Of a stretch of 60,829 nt of DNA, positions 32,357-40,978 are shown piece after piece (position 1 is the first letter of the stretch; each line of letters opens with the position of its first letter). The stretch lies in contig DMES01000033.1 in assembly GCA_003450815.1 (NCBI GenBank), positions 1-60,829 of the forward strand. Direction: 5' to 3'. Source of the stretch: Elusimicrobiota bacterium. Its GTDB lineage: Bacteria > Elusimicrobiota > Elusimicrobia > Elusimicrobiales > UBA9959. Under the pieces are notes generated by a model that worked only from the letters and a program-made list of their open reading frames with translations, was not told where the DNA came from and did not search any database. Position numbers and translations under genes: made by a program.

Positions 32357-33307
32357 ATGACCACTGAAATTTCGGTTATCATACCGGTATTCAATGAGTC
32401 CGGCAATATCGCTCCGCTTGCGGCCAGACTTGAGGAAGTTTTATTGAAAATGGCCGCAAACTGGGAAGTGATATGGGTAGACGACGGAAGCACTGACGGT
32501 TCCTACGGCGAGATTAAGACTGTTCTCCGCCCGAACTCCTCGGCTATAAGATTCTCAAGGAATTTCGGCCAGACAGCGGCTCTTGCCGCGGGCATAGCGG
32601 CGGCAAAGGGACTGTGGACCATTACGCTTGACGCCGACCTTCAAAACGACCCGCTGGATATTCCTAAAATGTTTGGGCGCGCCGTAGAGGGCTTTGATGT
32701 GGTAAGCGGCTGGCGCAAAAAACGAAACGACAGTTTTTTTATGCGCGTACTACCCTCCGCGGCGGCGAACGCCATAATTTCACGGGTGACGGGCGTGCGC
32801 CTTCACGACTACGGATGCACTCTCAAGATTTACCGCACCAACCTGCTTAAAGATCTGGACCTTTATGGAGAGATGCACCGTTTTTTGCCTGCGATCCTCG
32901 GCTACGGCGGGGCTTCCATAACAGAGATGGAAGTAAGCCATCATCCCAGAGCCGCCGGCCGCTCAAAATACGGGCTTATGCGCACTTTCAAGGTGCTCCT
33001 GGATCTTTTCACAGTAAAGTTTATGGGCGACTTTATCACCAAACCCATTTATCTTTTTGGAGGACTGAGCTTCTCTCTGGGCCTGTTGTCAGCTTGTCTT
33101 GCGGGTTATACTCTTTACAACAAAATAGTTTGTCATATTTTTGTAAAGGACCAGCCTCTTTTCCTTGTGGCCATATTTCTGGCCCTGGTGGGGGTACAGA
33201 TGGCTTTCCTGGGTCTTCTGGCTGAACTGATCATACGGAGCTATCACAACTCCGCCAAAAAGCCTTTCTATCGGGTAAAAGAAACCATTGACCGTGACCC
33301 GGTATAG
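32357..33307 (+). CDS. Family 2 glycosyltransferase (polyprenyl-phosphate sugar transferase-like)
   Basis: 316 residues. The GT-A catalytic half shows VIIPVFNESGN, VDDGSTDGS and the metal-binding DADLQNDP. Two C-terminal membrane helices (about 235-300) match the DPM1/ArnC/GtrB group, which makes undecaprenyl-phosphate sugars for wall or lipid A modification. The exact sugar is unknown. It follows a GT4 gene on the same strand and precedes yceD by 19 bp, so it may be read together with the ribosome/lipid cluster. Confidence 0.9.
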   Translation: MTTEISVIIPVFNESGNIAPLAARLEEVLLKMAANWEVIWVDDGSTDGSYGEIKTVLRPNSSAIRFSRNFGQTAALAAGIAAAKGLWTITLDADLQNDPLDIPKMFGRAVEGFDVVSGWRKKRNDSFFMRVLPSAAANAIISRVTGVRLHDYGCTLKIYRTNLLKDLDLYGEMHRFLPAILGYGGASITEMEVSHHPRAAGRSKYGLMRTFKVLLDLFTVKFMGDFITKPIYLFGGLSFSLGLLSACLAGYTLYNKIVCHIFVKDQPLFLVAIFLALVGVQMAFLGLLAELIIRSYHNSAKKPFYRVKETIDRDPV

Positions 33308-33326
33308 TTGATATCCTATTACATTA

Positions 33327-33812
33327 ATGGAAGAAAACAGCCCTTTTATTTTCAGCCGGGCGGAAATCAGGCAAAAAGGCGGGCTTACGAGCGCTTTCAA
33401 GCCCGACATAACCCTGTTCGCCGACTCGCTTGAGAAGCCGGCCAAGATACAGAACCTTGAGCTGGCCCTTGAGTTCTTTCCCGACGAGAAAGGCCCGATA
33501 ATTCTTTCAGGCTCGCTGGAAGCCGAGCTCAGGCTGGAATGCTCACGCTGCGGAGAGCCTCTAACAGCCCGTTTCAAGGAAAATTTTGACGAGGTTTATG
33601 AAGATACAGTAGAATGTATAGATGTGCGCGAAACAGTGCGGGAAACGCTGGTAGTGCTCGCACCCATGAAAGTCCTATGTTCGGATGCCTGCAAAGGCCT
33701 TTGCCCGGTCTGCGGTGTTAACCGGAACATAAAAATTTGTTCCTGTCAGCCGCCGAAGCGGAACTCATTCGCGGCGCTGGATAATTTCAATAAAGAAAAT
33801 ACCGCCCGGTAG
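33327..33812 (+). CDS. yceD: YceD/DUF177 protein
   Basis: 161 residues. LECSRCGEPL (about residue 71) and a C-terminal cysteine cluster (CSDACKGLCPVCG, then ICSC) match DUF177, a family linked to 23S rRNA or large-subunit accumulation. The gene directly upstream of rpmF and plsX is yceD in very many bacteria, which supports the call. The start lies 19 bp after the GT2 gene. The four-plus-two Cys pattern suggests zinc binding. Confidence 0.9.
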   Translation: MEENSPFIFSRAEIRQKGGLTSAFKPDITLFADSLEKPAKIQNLELALEFFPDEKGPIILSGSLEAELRLECSRCGEPLTARFKENFDEVYEDTVECIDVRETVRETLVVLAPMKVLCSDACKGLCPVCGVNRNIKICSCQPPKRNSFAALDNFNKENTAR

Positions 33813-33873
33813 CGACGCCGCCCGGCCGGATTAAGCGGAAGCATACGGCGCACAGAATCAAGGAGCATATAAA

Positions 33874-34086
33874 ATGCCTAATCCAAAAAGAAAACACACA
33901 CGTTCCAGAAGGGATTCACGAAGGTCTCAAAACCAGAAGATGCAGTTAAAATCTCTTTCCGTCTGCAAGCAATGCGGCGCCATGCATCTGCCTCACCGGG
34001 TCTGCCCGTCATGCGGCTTTTACAACGGCAAGCTTGAAGTGCCGAAAAAAGAAAAGAAAAAAGAAGGCGAGGAGCAGAAGGGGTAG
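33874..34086 (+). CDS. rpmF: Ribosomal protein L32
   Basis: 70 residues. MPNPKRKHTRSRRDSRRSQ is the usual basic L32 N-terminus. CKQCGAMHLPHRVCPSCGFY provides the CxxC...CxxC zinc ribbon found in many L32 proteins. The Lys/Glu-rich tail is slightly longer than average. An AAGGAG site precedes the ATG. It is part of the yceD-rpmF-plsX-fabG-acpP cluster. Confidence 0.97.
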   Translation: MPNPKRKHTRSRRDSRRSQNQKMQLKSLSVCKQCGAMHLPHRVCPSCGFYNGKLEVPKKEKKKEGEEQKG

Positions 34087-34164
34087 TTGTGAGTTAAGAG
34101 TTTGGAGTTAGGAGTTTGCTGATTCCAAACTCTTGAACTCATAACTTTTAAACTTCTGAACTTA
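34086..34164. repeat. Intergenic word-hairpin, class A
   Basis: The left arm TTGTGAGTTAAGAGTTTGGA pairs with the right arm CAAACTCTTGAACTCATAAC. It separates rpmF from plsX inside an otherwise conserved operon and begins at the rpmF stop codon. Confidence 0.78.
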
Positions 34165-34170
34165 CTGGAT

Positions 34171-35250
34171 ATGAGAATAGCTCTGGACGCGCACGGCGGC
34201 GATTTCGGCCTGAAACCTAATCTTGAAGGCGCTATTGCTGCGGCCAAAAAACTTAACCACGAAATACTCCTGGTGGGCAGGGACCCGGAAATAAGGGAGG
34301 AATTACGCAGGTTTGGCGCGTGGCCGCTTGAGACACAGGCCCGTCGCGGGCCTCAGGTGCCGTCCGCGACTGAGAAAATAAAAATAGTTCACGCCCCCCA
34401 GGTTATTGATATGGCCGCGGAGCCGGTTGAGGAATGCCGTTCAAAACCGGATTCCTCGCTTATGGTGGGCGCGGAGCTGGTGCGCGATGGAAAGGCGGAC
34501 GCTTTCATTTCTGCGGGCAATTCAGGCGCCGTAATGGTGGCCTCGCTCCTGAAGCTGAAGCGCATCCCGGGCATAATCCGCCCGGCCATAGCCGTGCCTT
34601 TTCCCACCACAAACGGTCTGGCCCTGCTGCTTGATGCCGGCGCTAACATGGACTGCAAGCCCTGGCACCTGGTTCAGTTCGCGGTTATGGGCTCTATTTT
34701 CATGCGCCTGCGTTTCGGCCTGGAAAACCCTTCGGTGGGGCTGCTCTCTATAGGCGAAGAGGAAACCAAGGGCAACACGCTGGTAACTGAAACACTGCCG
34801 CTGATGAGAAATATGAGCATTAATTTTATAGGCCCCGTTGAAGGGAGCGATCTGCCAGCGGGCCTTGCCGATGTGGTGGTAACGGACGGCTTTACCGGCA
34901 ACGTGGTGCTTAAACTTTCCGAGGGGCTCGCGCATTCCATTTTCAAAATCATAAAAGAGCAAATAAAGCGCAAGTTCACCTACAAGATAGGCGCGCTACT
35001 CATGAAAAGGATCTTCACTGACCTGCGCAAAAAAATGAACCCCGAAGAATACGGCGGCGCCCCGCTGCTGGGTGTAAACGGCGTAGTGCTCATCTGCCAT
35101 GGAAAGAGCACGCCAAAAGCCATCTTCAACGCCATAGCTGCCGCGGGGACACTGGCTGAGTCAGGCCTGATAACACAGATAAAGGATCACATGGCCCAGG
35201 TAAAGGAAGAAATTTCGGCGGCCAGGCCGTCTGATGAGCATAGCTCTTGA
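34171..35250 (+). CDS. plsX: Phosphate acyltransferase PlsX
   Basis: 359 residues; makes acyl-phosphate from acyl-ACP, the first step of membrane phospholipid synthesis in most bacteria. Signatures: RIALDAHGGDFGL at the start, SLMVGAELVRDGKADAFISAG, LLDAGANMDC and VTDGFTGNVVLKL. The final residues ARPSDEHSS are encoded by the first unit of a 46-bp tandem repeat, so the C-terminus may have been extended or altered by that duplication. It lies between rpmF and fabG. Confidence 0.96.
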   Translation: MRIALDAHGGDFGLKPNLEGAIAAAKKLNHEILLVGRDPEIREELRRFGAWPLETQARRGPQVPSATEKIKIVHAPQVIDMAAEPVEECRSKPDSSLMVGAELVRDGKADAFISAGNSGAVMVASLLKLKRIPGIIRPAIAVPFPTTNGLALLLDAGANMDCKPWHLVQFAVMGSIFMRLRFGLENPSVGLLSIGEEETKGNTLVTETLPLMRNMSINFIGPVEGSDLPAGLADVVVTDGFTGNVVLKLSEGLAHSIFKIIKEQIKRKFTYKIGALLMKRIFTDLRKKMNPEEYGGAPLLGVNGVVLICHGKSTPKAIFNAIAAAGTLAESGLITQIKDHMAQVKEEISAARPSDEHSS

Positions 35251-35318
35251 TACGGCACGGCCATAGGCCAGGCCGTCTGATGAGCATAGCTCTTGATACG
35301 GCACGGCCATAGGCCAGG
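35220..35318. repeat. 46-bp direct tandem repeat at the plsX 3' end
   Basis: Two complete identical 46-bp units (35220-35265 and 35266-35311) and a 7-bp start of a third. The unit begins GGCCAGGCCGTCTGATGAGC. The first copy encodes the PlsX C-terminus; the second fills the gap to fabG. Perfect identity suggests a recent duplication by slippage or unequal exchange. Confidence 0.93.
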
Positions 35319-35329
35319 AAAACTGAAGA

Positions 35330-36079
35330 ATGATAAAAGCGTTAGCGGGCAAAACGGCGCTTGTAACCGGCGCGGCGCGCGGGATAGGCCTTGAGATCGC
35401 GTCTATTCTGGCCCGAGAGGGAGCGGCGCTTGCGCTGTTTGATATTTCACATGAGGAAACCGCGCTCTCGGCCCAAAAAGTTTCTGCCGAGACCGGCGCA
35501 AAAACCATTGCCCTTAACGGAAATGTGGCCCTTGAGACTGATTGTGCGGCGGCCGTTGACAAAGCATTGGAAGCCTTCGGACGCCTTGACATTCTGGTAA
35601 ACAACGCCGGGATCACCAGAGATAATCTGGCGCTCAGGATGAAAGAGAGCGATTTTGACGAGGTAATTTCCGTTAACCTGAAAGGCGCGTTCCTTATGTC
35701 AAAGTCGGCATCCCGCGTAATGCTGAAACAGCGATCAGGCCGGATAATAAACATTTCTTCCGTGACCGGCCAGATGGGAAACGCGGGCCAGGTCAACTAC
35801 TCAGCCTCCAAAGCGGGCCTTATAGGGCTCACAAAGTCGCTGGCAAGGGAATTTGCTTCACGCGGAATATTGGTAAATGCGGTAGCCCCGGGTTTTATAC
35901 TTACCAAAATGACAGAGGGACTGAAAGAGGAAGCGAAAAGCAAGCTTCTTGAGATGATACCGCTTGGCCGCCTGGGCAAGCCGGAGGATGTGGCAAAAGC
36001 CGTGCTTTTTTTAGCAGGAGAAGATTCTTCCTACATAACCGGGCAGGTCCTCTCGGTAAACGGCGGCATTTACATGTAG
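35330..36079 (+). CDS. fabG: 3-oxoacyl-ACP reductase
   Basis: 249-residue short-chain dehydrogenase that reduces 3-oxoacyl-ACP with NADPH in fatty-acid elongation. TGAARGIGLEIA (cofactor loop, residues about 13-24), NNAG, catalytic Ser in NISSVTGQ and YSASK, then PGFILTKMTE. Length and the location between plsX and acpP identify it as FabG rather than another short-chain dehydrogenase. No fabD, fabH or fabF gene is present in this cluster. Confidence 0.95.
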   Translation: MIKALAGKTALVTGAARGIGLEIASILAREGAALALFDISHEETALSAQKVSAETGAKTIALNGNVALETDCAAAVDKALEAFGRLDILVNNAGITRDNLALRMKESDFDEVISVNLKGAFLMSKSASRVMLKQRSGRIINISSVTGQMGNAGQVNYSASKAGLIGLTKSLAREFASRGILVNAVAPGFILTKMTEGLKEEAKSKLLEMIPLGRLGKPEDVAKAVLFLAGEDSSYITGQVLSVNGGIYM

Positions 36080-36122
36080 GAAGAAAGAGTATTTTCAAAA
36101 AACATGCAGGAGGAACAACGTA

Positions 36123-36377
36123 ATGGCAGTAGCCGAAAACCTTGAAGAAAGAGTGAAAAAGATAATAACGGAGCAGCTTGCAGTTGATGCTTCGGAAGTA
36201 ACCCCCAAGGCCCAGTTCGTGCAGGACCTAGGCGCGGATTCTCTGGACACGGTAGAACTGGTGATGGCTCTTGAGGAGGAATTTGATATTGAAATTCCTG
36301 ACGAGGACGCCGAAAAAATAAAAACCGTTGGGGAAGCCGTCACTTACATAAAGGACAAAGCGGGTAAGGCAACCTAA
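36123..36377 (+). CDS. acpP: Acyl carrier protein
   Basis: 84 residues, acidic and helical. DLGADSLDTVELVMALEEEF contains the Ser that receives 4'-phosphopantetheine. It carries growing acyl chains for fatty-acid and phospholipid synthesis. An AGGAGGA site at about 36108-36114 sets the start. It lies 43 bp after fabG and is followed by a GC-rich hairpin that may raise or end its transcription before rnc. Confidence 0.97.
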   Translation: MAVAENLEERVKKIITEQLAVDASEVTPKAQFVQDLGADSLDTVELVMALEEEFDIEIPDEDAEKIKTVGEAVTYIKDKAGKAT

Positions 36378-36395
36378 TACCAACCTTTGCGGATC

Positions 36396-36430
36396 GGGCC
36401 CCGGCGCCGCACGGCGCCGGCCCCGTTTTC
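36396..36430 (+). terminator. GC-rich terminator-like hairpin after acpP
   Basis: CCGGCGCCG-CA-CGGCGCCGG (36401-36420) is extended by flanking G/C runs and followed by GTTTTC. The short T run suggests partial termination before rnc. Confidence 0.65.
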
Positions 36431-36439
36431 GCATTCAAA

Positions 36440-37126
36440 ATGCCTTCAATTGAAGAAGCAACAGGGTATAGCTTCCTGGATAAAGAACTCCTGCGCGAAG
36501 CCCTCACTCACAAGTCCTATTCTTCGGAAGCGAGCTTTTCAAGCCACAATGAGCGGCTTGAGTTTCTGGGTGACAGCGTTCTTGGCCTGGTTGTATCCTG
36601 TTACCTTTTTAAGCGCCATCCGGGCAACGACGAAGGCTACCTTTCCAAAACAAAATCCGCTTTGGTTTCACGTCCGAGCCTGGCCAAATGGGCGGCCGCC
36701 ATGGGCCTTGGAGAGCATCTGCTTCTGGGCGTGGGCGAAAACCTCACCGGCGGGAAGATGCGCTCCAGCATACTCTCAAACGCCCTTGAAGCGCTGATAG
36801 GCGCAATTTATATAGACGGGGGGCTCTGCCCGGCGGAAAAATTTATAACGGCCTGGCTTTCCACCCAGACGGCGGAACTGCTGGAAATAGATTATAAAAG
36901 CGCTCTGCAGGAGCGGATACAAAAAAGGCACAAAACCCCGCCCGAATACGAACTGCTCGGCACGCAGGGACCTGAGCACGACAAGGTGTTCACTATGCGG
37001 GTAAAAATAGGCAAAAAGATACTTGGACTTGGCTCCGGTAAAAATAAAAAAGAGGCGGAGCAGTCAGCGGCTGAGAACGCCCTTATCTACCTTGAAAACC
37101 ACGAGATTTATCGCCACGAACTATAG
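36440..37126 (+). CDS. rnc: Ribonuclease III
   Basis: 228 residues. The catalytic signature NERLEFLGDSVLG (about 35-47) and EALIGAIYIDGG (about 115) belong to the RNase III domain. A double-stranded RNA-binding domain follows (about 155-225, ending KKEAEQSAAENALIYL). It processes rRNA precursors and other duplex RNA. The long, perfect hairpins in this genome, including one at its own stop codon, could be substrates, which is inference. Confidence 0.96.
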   Translation: MPSIEEATGYSFLDKELLREALTHKSYSSEASFSSHNERLEFLGDSVLGLVVSCYLFKRHPGNDEGYLSKTKSALVSRPSLAKWAAAMGLGEHLLLGVGENLTGGKMRSSILSNALEALIGAIYIDGGLCPAEKFITAWLSTQTAELLEIDYKSALQERIQKRHKTPPEYELLGTQGPEHDKVFTMRVKIGKKILGLGSGKNKKEAEQSAAENALIYLENHEIYRHEL

Positions 37127-37164
37127 AATGTGGCTGCTGAAAAAGTTCAGCAGCCACATTCTAT
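37123..37164. repeat. Perfect 19-bp hairpin containing the rnc stop codon
   Basis: The arms 37123-37141 and 37146-37164 are perfectly complementary with an AAAG loop. The left arm includes the TAG stop of rnc. No T run follows, so it may stabilise or process the mRNA 3' end rather than terminate. Confidence 0.85.
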
Positions 37165-37214
37165 CGGTAATTCCTGCAATCGCGATTAGGGGTAAGAGGA
37201 GGAGGGGGGAAGTT

Positions 37215-37826
37215 GTGAAACAACATCCTGATTTTTTGGGAAATGATGGAATTGATTACACGGACCGGTGTTTTAATTCTATTACATTGCCCGGAAAAGA
37301 GGTCACTGCAAAAGAGTTTTACAATTGCACTTTTACCGGATGTGATTTTACTAAAACGGTTTTCTTGAAATGCAAATTTTCGGATTGCCGGTTTGAAAGC
37401 TGCAACCTCAGCCTCATTAAGGTAACCGGAACCTCGTTCTTCAACAGCTTATTCCGGAATTCAAAAATTTTAGGAGTCAACTGGACCCAGGCTTCATGGC
37501 CGCAAGTAAAGCTTCCCAGCTCAATACAGTTCCTTAACTGCGTAATAAGCGATTCCACTTTTTTTGGATTATACCTGAAAGATATCCGCATAAGGGAATG
37601 TTTGGCCCGCGACACGGATTTCAGGGAGGCGGATCTTACCGGCGCCGATTTTGCTCATACCGATTTGATCTGCAGTTTATTCGTAAACACCGATCTCAGC
37701 CGCGCAGACTTCACCCAAGCCCGGAATTATAGCATCAAAATATCGGAAAACAGGATAAAGGACGCTAAATTTTCAATGCCGGAAGCGATGTCCCTGCTTT
37801 ATTGCCTGGGAATAAAAATAACCTGA
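37215..37826 (+). CDS. Pentapeptide-repeat-like protein
   Basis: 203 residues. From about residue 35 it shows A/C-[D/N]-[L/F] pentads: FYNCTFTGCDFTKTVFLKC, FSDCRFESCNLS, DTDFREADLTGADFAHTDL and DLSRADFTQA. These should fold as a right-handed four-sided beta helix. The middle is less regular. Function unknown; some family members bind gyrase, but nothing here shows that. The start is GTG 37215 after GGAGGGGGG; reading further upstream would run into rnc in another frame. A perfect palindrome contains its stop codon. Confidence 0.75.
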   Translation: MKQHPDFLGNDGIDYTDRCFNSITLPGKEVTAKEFYNCTFTGCDFTKTVFLKCKFSDCRFESCNLSLIKVTGTSFFNSLFRNSKILGVNWTQASWPQVKLPSSIQFLNCVISDSTFFGLYLKDIRIRECLARDTDFREADLTGADFAHTDLICSLFVNTDLSRADFTQARNYSIKISENRIKDAKFSMPEAMSLLYCLGIKIT

Positions 37827-37866
37827 AAGATCAGCTCGCCGGTCCGGCGAGCTGATCTTTCAGGTT
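37820..37866. terminator. Perfect 23-bp hairpin containing a stop codon
   Basis: The arms 37820-37842 and 37844-37866 are perfectly complementary around one T. The TGA stop of the pentapeptide gene lies in the left arm. No T run follows. The perfection suggests either recent formation or strong constraint. Confidence 0.85.
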
Positions 37867-37929
37867 CGTGGGGATGGCCGCAATCAGTCCGGAATATCTT
37901 TCCGCCTCCGGCTATCTTCTGCCGCAGCA

Positions 37930-39244
37930 TTATTCCGAGACAGACAATAGGACTTCCTCAAGAGTGGTCCAGCCGGCGCGGGCTTTGGCTACACCATCCA
38001 TCAGCATAGTTCTCATCCCCGCCTTAATAGCCGCCTTGCGCAGTTCGGCCGTGGAGGCTTTGGCGTTGATGAGAGCCTTGATCTCGTTGTTGAGCAGAAG
38101 AAACTCAAAAATGCCCACCCGCCCGCTGAAGCCGGAACCCTTGCAGACCGGACAGCCTGCAGCCGCGACAAAATTCCCTTTAGGCGCCGTGAGAATAGCT
38201 CTTACTGTGTCGGTCGAGTCTGAATCCAGCAGTGACAGGATTTTTTTGACAGTTTGAGGATCCGGGGCGGCAGTCCGCGCGCATTGCGTGCAGACCCGCC
38301 TGAGCAGACGCTGGGCCACCACTCCGACCGTGGTTGCTGGATACCAGAAAGGGCTCTATTCCTATATCCACCAGCCGCGAGATCACTCCGATGGCGCTGA
38401 CGGTATGGATCGTAGTGAAGATCAGATGTCCCGTCAAGGCCGCCCGTATAGCAATCTCAGCGGTTTCCAGATCTCTGATTTCGCCCACCATAATAATGTT
38501 GGGGTCCTGCCTGAGAATGGATCTCAGGCCGTCCACGAAATTAAACCCCGCCTGGGGGTTTATTTTTGACTGTGTAACCCCCTGCAGCGTATATTCGACC
38601 GGATCTTCCAGCGTCATAATGTTGATTTCCGGCCTGGTCAGGGCTTTTAATATGCTGCACAGCGTAGTGGTCTTGCCTCCGCCGGTGACTCCGCACACGA
38701 AAAAAATGCCGCTGGGAGATTTAATCGCGGATTGAACCTGCTCCAGAACATCGGGAGCAAACCCCAGATACTCAAGTTTTAAGGTATTTTGCCCCATGTC
38801 AAGGATACGCAGGACAAGCTTGTCGCCATGGATGGAGGGGAAGGCGGAAACCCTGAAACGCACGGGGCGGCCTCCCACAATGGCCTCAAATCCCCCGTCT
38901 TCCGGAGTATAAGCCGTAGCGGACTGGGGAGCAAAACCGGCCATCACCCGCAGTTGTGAAGTTACGGAAAAATCATTTTTTGAAAAGGTCAGCACATCCC
39001 TGAGATTGCCGTCTACGCGGAACCTCAGGCGGAACATGTCCTGCTGCGGATCAAAATGGATATCGCTGGCGGCTTCGCGCAGCGCAAACTCCAGAATCGC
39101 CTTAAGCAAGCCGTTAGTCAGGGCATTGGCGTCCGTTGTACCTTTGGCGGCCAACAGATTTTTATATCTCTGCTCAAGCGTATCAGGAAGAGCCGGGGCA
39201 GCGGATTGCTGAGGAGGCGGCTGGTTTGTTCCGAATAATGACAT
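37930..39244 (-). pseudogene. PilB/GspE-like secretion ATPase, frameshifted
   Basis: Reads as an intact short type II/IV pilus ATPase of about 437 residues except for one frameshift. The N-part (from 39244, MSLFGTNQPPPQQ, start after AAGGAG) carries Walker A GVTGGGKTTT, LEDPVEYTLQG, PNIIMVGEIRD and TGHLIFTTIHT, then goes out of frame after PFLVSS near 38340. The C-part continues in another frame as VVAQRLLRRVCTQCARTA and contains the four-Cys zinc site (CTQC, CPVC) and the end. Loss of two bases in GTATCC-AGC-AACC explains it. It may be a true pseudogene or a sequencing error. The paralogue at 55070 is intact. Confidence 0.87.
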
Positions 39245-39351
39245 TTAAATCTCCTTAGTGTTTCTCAGCATATAATACAAAAAAACAGGATTCTTGCAAT
39301 AGAATTTGATAATATTTGGTCAGTTACTGGAATTGCAATTACCAACTAATT

Positions 39352-40050
39352 ATGAATATTAAGTTTATACTGGTAAAACCAAGAAACCCTGAGAATATCG
39401 GCGCGGCGGCGCGCGCTATGGCCAACTTCGGTCTGGAAGATCTGAGCGTGGTTTCGCCCCATATTCCTGTGTGGAGGGAAAGCGTGGAAGCCCTGCGCGC
39501 GGCGCCGGGCGCGGGGCACATAATAAGCGCCGCCCAAGTTTTTGATTCCATCCCCGAAGCGGCGACGGATTGCCGGACACTGCTTGGGACCTCTTCTCTT
39601 CACCGGCAGAACCCTGAACGGGATGTAATCGCCCTGCCTGATATAAGGGAATATCTGGCTGGCAGGAAAAGCCCTGTGGGTATCCTTTTCGGCCCGGAGA
39701 AAACAGGCCTTACAAAAGATGAACTTTCACACTGCCACGCCATATTGAATATCCCAACCGGTGAAAAGCAGCCCTCCATGAACCTGGGACAGTCAGTGGC
39801 GCTTGTGGCATACGAACTTGCCGCGGCCCGCAAGAAGACCCCGTTCCGGCAGCGGCCCCGCGCGGAACCTTCCGTGCAGGAGACTGAACGCGTAGTTTCC
39901 CGGATTTGCGATTTACTCGCCGGGATATATGGCCCGAACTGGGGAGGTTCGGCCCGGGCGCGTGAAATACGCCGCGGCCTTATAGACGCGCGCCTGACCC
40001 GGGGAGCGATGAACACTCTAAAAGCCCTGCTGCTTCACACCAAGTCCTAA
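39352..40050 (+). CDS. trmJ: TrmJ/SpoU-type RNA methyltransferase
   Basis: 232 residues from ATG 39352. A SPOUT knot enzyme: KPRNPENIGAAARAMANFG at the start, GILFGPEKTGLTKDELSHC and NIPTGEKQPSMNLGQSVALVAYEL are the three SpoU motifs. The C-terminal extension (about 165-232) matches the TrmJ subgroup, which 2'-O-methylates position 32 of tRNAs. The in-frame upstream extension (MVSYWNCNYQLI) lacks family similarity, so the later ATG is chosen, although no ribosome-binding site is visible. Confidence 0.88.
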   Translation: MNIKFILVKPRNPENIGAAARAMANFGLEDLSVVSPHIPVWRESVEALRAAPGAGHIISAAQVFDSIPEAATDCRTLLGTSSLHRQNPERDVIALPDIREYLAGRKSPVGILFGPEKTGLTKDELSHCHAILNIPTGEKQPSMNLGQSVALVAYELAAARKKTPFRQRPRAEPSVQETERVVSRICDLLAGIYGPNWGGSARAREIRRGLIDARLTRGAMNTLKALLLHTKS

Positions 40051-40127
40051 TTTAATCCTCAGAAAAGTCCCAAAACACCACGACAAGACGCTGTCGCGTT
40101 GATGTGCTAGGCTATATAAGACACTAA

Positions 40128-40251
40128 TAGATGCGTAGAGGTACAGAGGCGAAGAGGCATAGGTGTAATGAGATAAGTTTGAAAAAAATGAAAGAATTAC
40201 ACTCTGTAAATGCTATGCCTCTAAGTTGCCAAATTGCCACGCATCTCATCT
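40128..40251. repeat. Intergenic word-hairpin, class G (GATGCGTAGAGGC words)
   Basis: The left arm AGATGCGTAGAGGTACAGAG, continuing GAAGAGGCATAGGTGTAA, pairs with the right arm TTACACTCTGTAAATGCTAT and GCCTCTAAGTTGCC...CACGCATCT. It ends just before the radC ribosome-binding site. It is the only copy of this class in the window. Confidence 0.78.
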
Positions 40252-40266
40252 GAAAAAGGAGGCCTT

Positions 40267-40944
40267 ATGTTTAACGGAGCCGGCACTATTAAAGACATGC
40301 CAAGGGTAGAGCGGCCGCGGGAAAAGCTCATGCGCTACGGTCCGGACAAGCTGAGTGTGGCGGAATTGTTGGCCATAATAATCCGGACCGGCAGGAAAGG
40401 CGAAAGCGCCCTGGATGTGGCGGCAAAAATAATAAGGCGCTTTAATCCAGAAGGCCTGCCGGGGTTAAATCATACTGAATTGAAAAGCCAGCCGGGCATA
40501 GGTCCCGTGAAAGCCTGCGAACTTCTGGCTTGTTTTGAGCTTGGCCGCCGTTTCATAAACGGCAAAAAAGCGTCAATTTACCTGAAGCCCAAAGATATAT
40601 GGGAGGATTTACGCGACATCCGGGACCAGAAAAAAGAGCACTTTGTTGTTTTCTATCTGGACACCCGCAACCAGGAGATAAAAAGGGAAATTATCTCAAT
40701 AGGCTGCCTTAATGCCAATCTGGTGCACCCGCGCGAAGTGTTTGAGCCGGCCGTTAAAAATCTGGCAGCAAGCGTAATAGTGGCGCACAACCACCCTTCA
40801 GGAAACCTTGAGGCCTCCAATGAAGATATTGATCTGACAAAACGCCTGGCCGGGGCAGGGAAACTGCTCGGCATAGAACTGCTGGACCATGTGATAGTTT
40901 CCAAGGAAGGATTTTCAAGCTTAAAGGAAAAAGGATTGATTTAG
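40267..40944 (+). CDS. radC: RadC-family JAB1/MPN-domain protein
   Basis: 225 residues. Helix-hairpin-helix-like N-terminal region (SQPGIGPVKACELLACFELG) and a C-terminal JAMM metal site AHNHPSGNLEASNEDIDLT. Despite the name, a DNA repair role is unproven in the family. The start is ATG 40267 with a perfect AAGGAGG; an in-frame TTG at 40234 would translate part of the class G repeat and is rejected. The gene stands alone between trmJ and a convergent response regulator. Confidence 0.92.
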   Translation: MFNGAGTIKDMPRVERPREKLMRYGPDKLSVAELLAIIIRTGRKGESALDVAAKIIRRFNPEGLPGLNHTELKSQPGIGPVKACELLACFELGRRFINGKKASIYLKPKDIWEDLRDIRDQKKEHFVVFYLDTRNQEIKREIISIGCLNANLVHPREVFEPAVKNLAASVIVAHNHPSGNLEASNEDIDLTKRLAGAGKLLGIELLDHVIVSKEGFSSLKEKGLI

Positions 40945-40978
40945 GCGGCGCTGAAATAATCAGCAGCCTGGTGATTAC

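Noticed and set aside
37023..37214. N-terminal extension of the pentapeptide-repeat gene
   Set aside because: It overlaps rnc in another frame and crosses a perfect hairpin; GTG 37215 follows a strong GGAGG site.
40055..40115. Possible structured RNA between trmJ and the class G element
   Set aside because: CGACA...TGTCG gives only a short stem and no conserved pattern is recognisable.
40234..40266. Upstream TTG start for radC
   Set aside because: Those codons lie in the class G hairpin and in the ribosome-binding site; ATG 40267 has a perfect AAGGAGG at the right distance.
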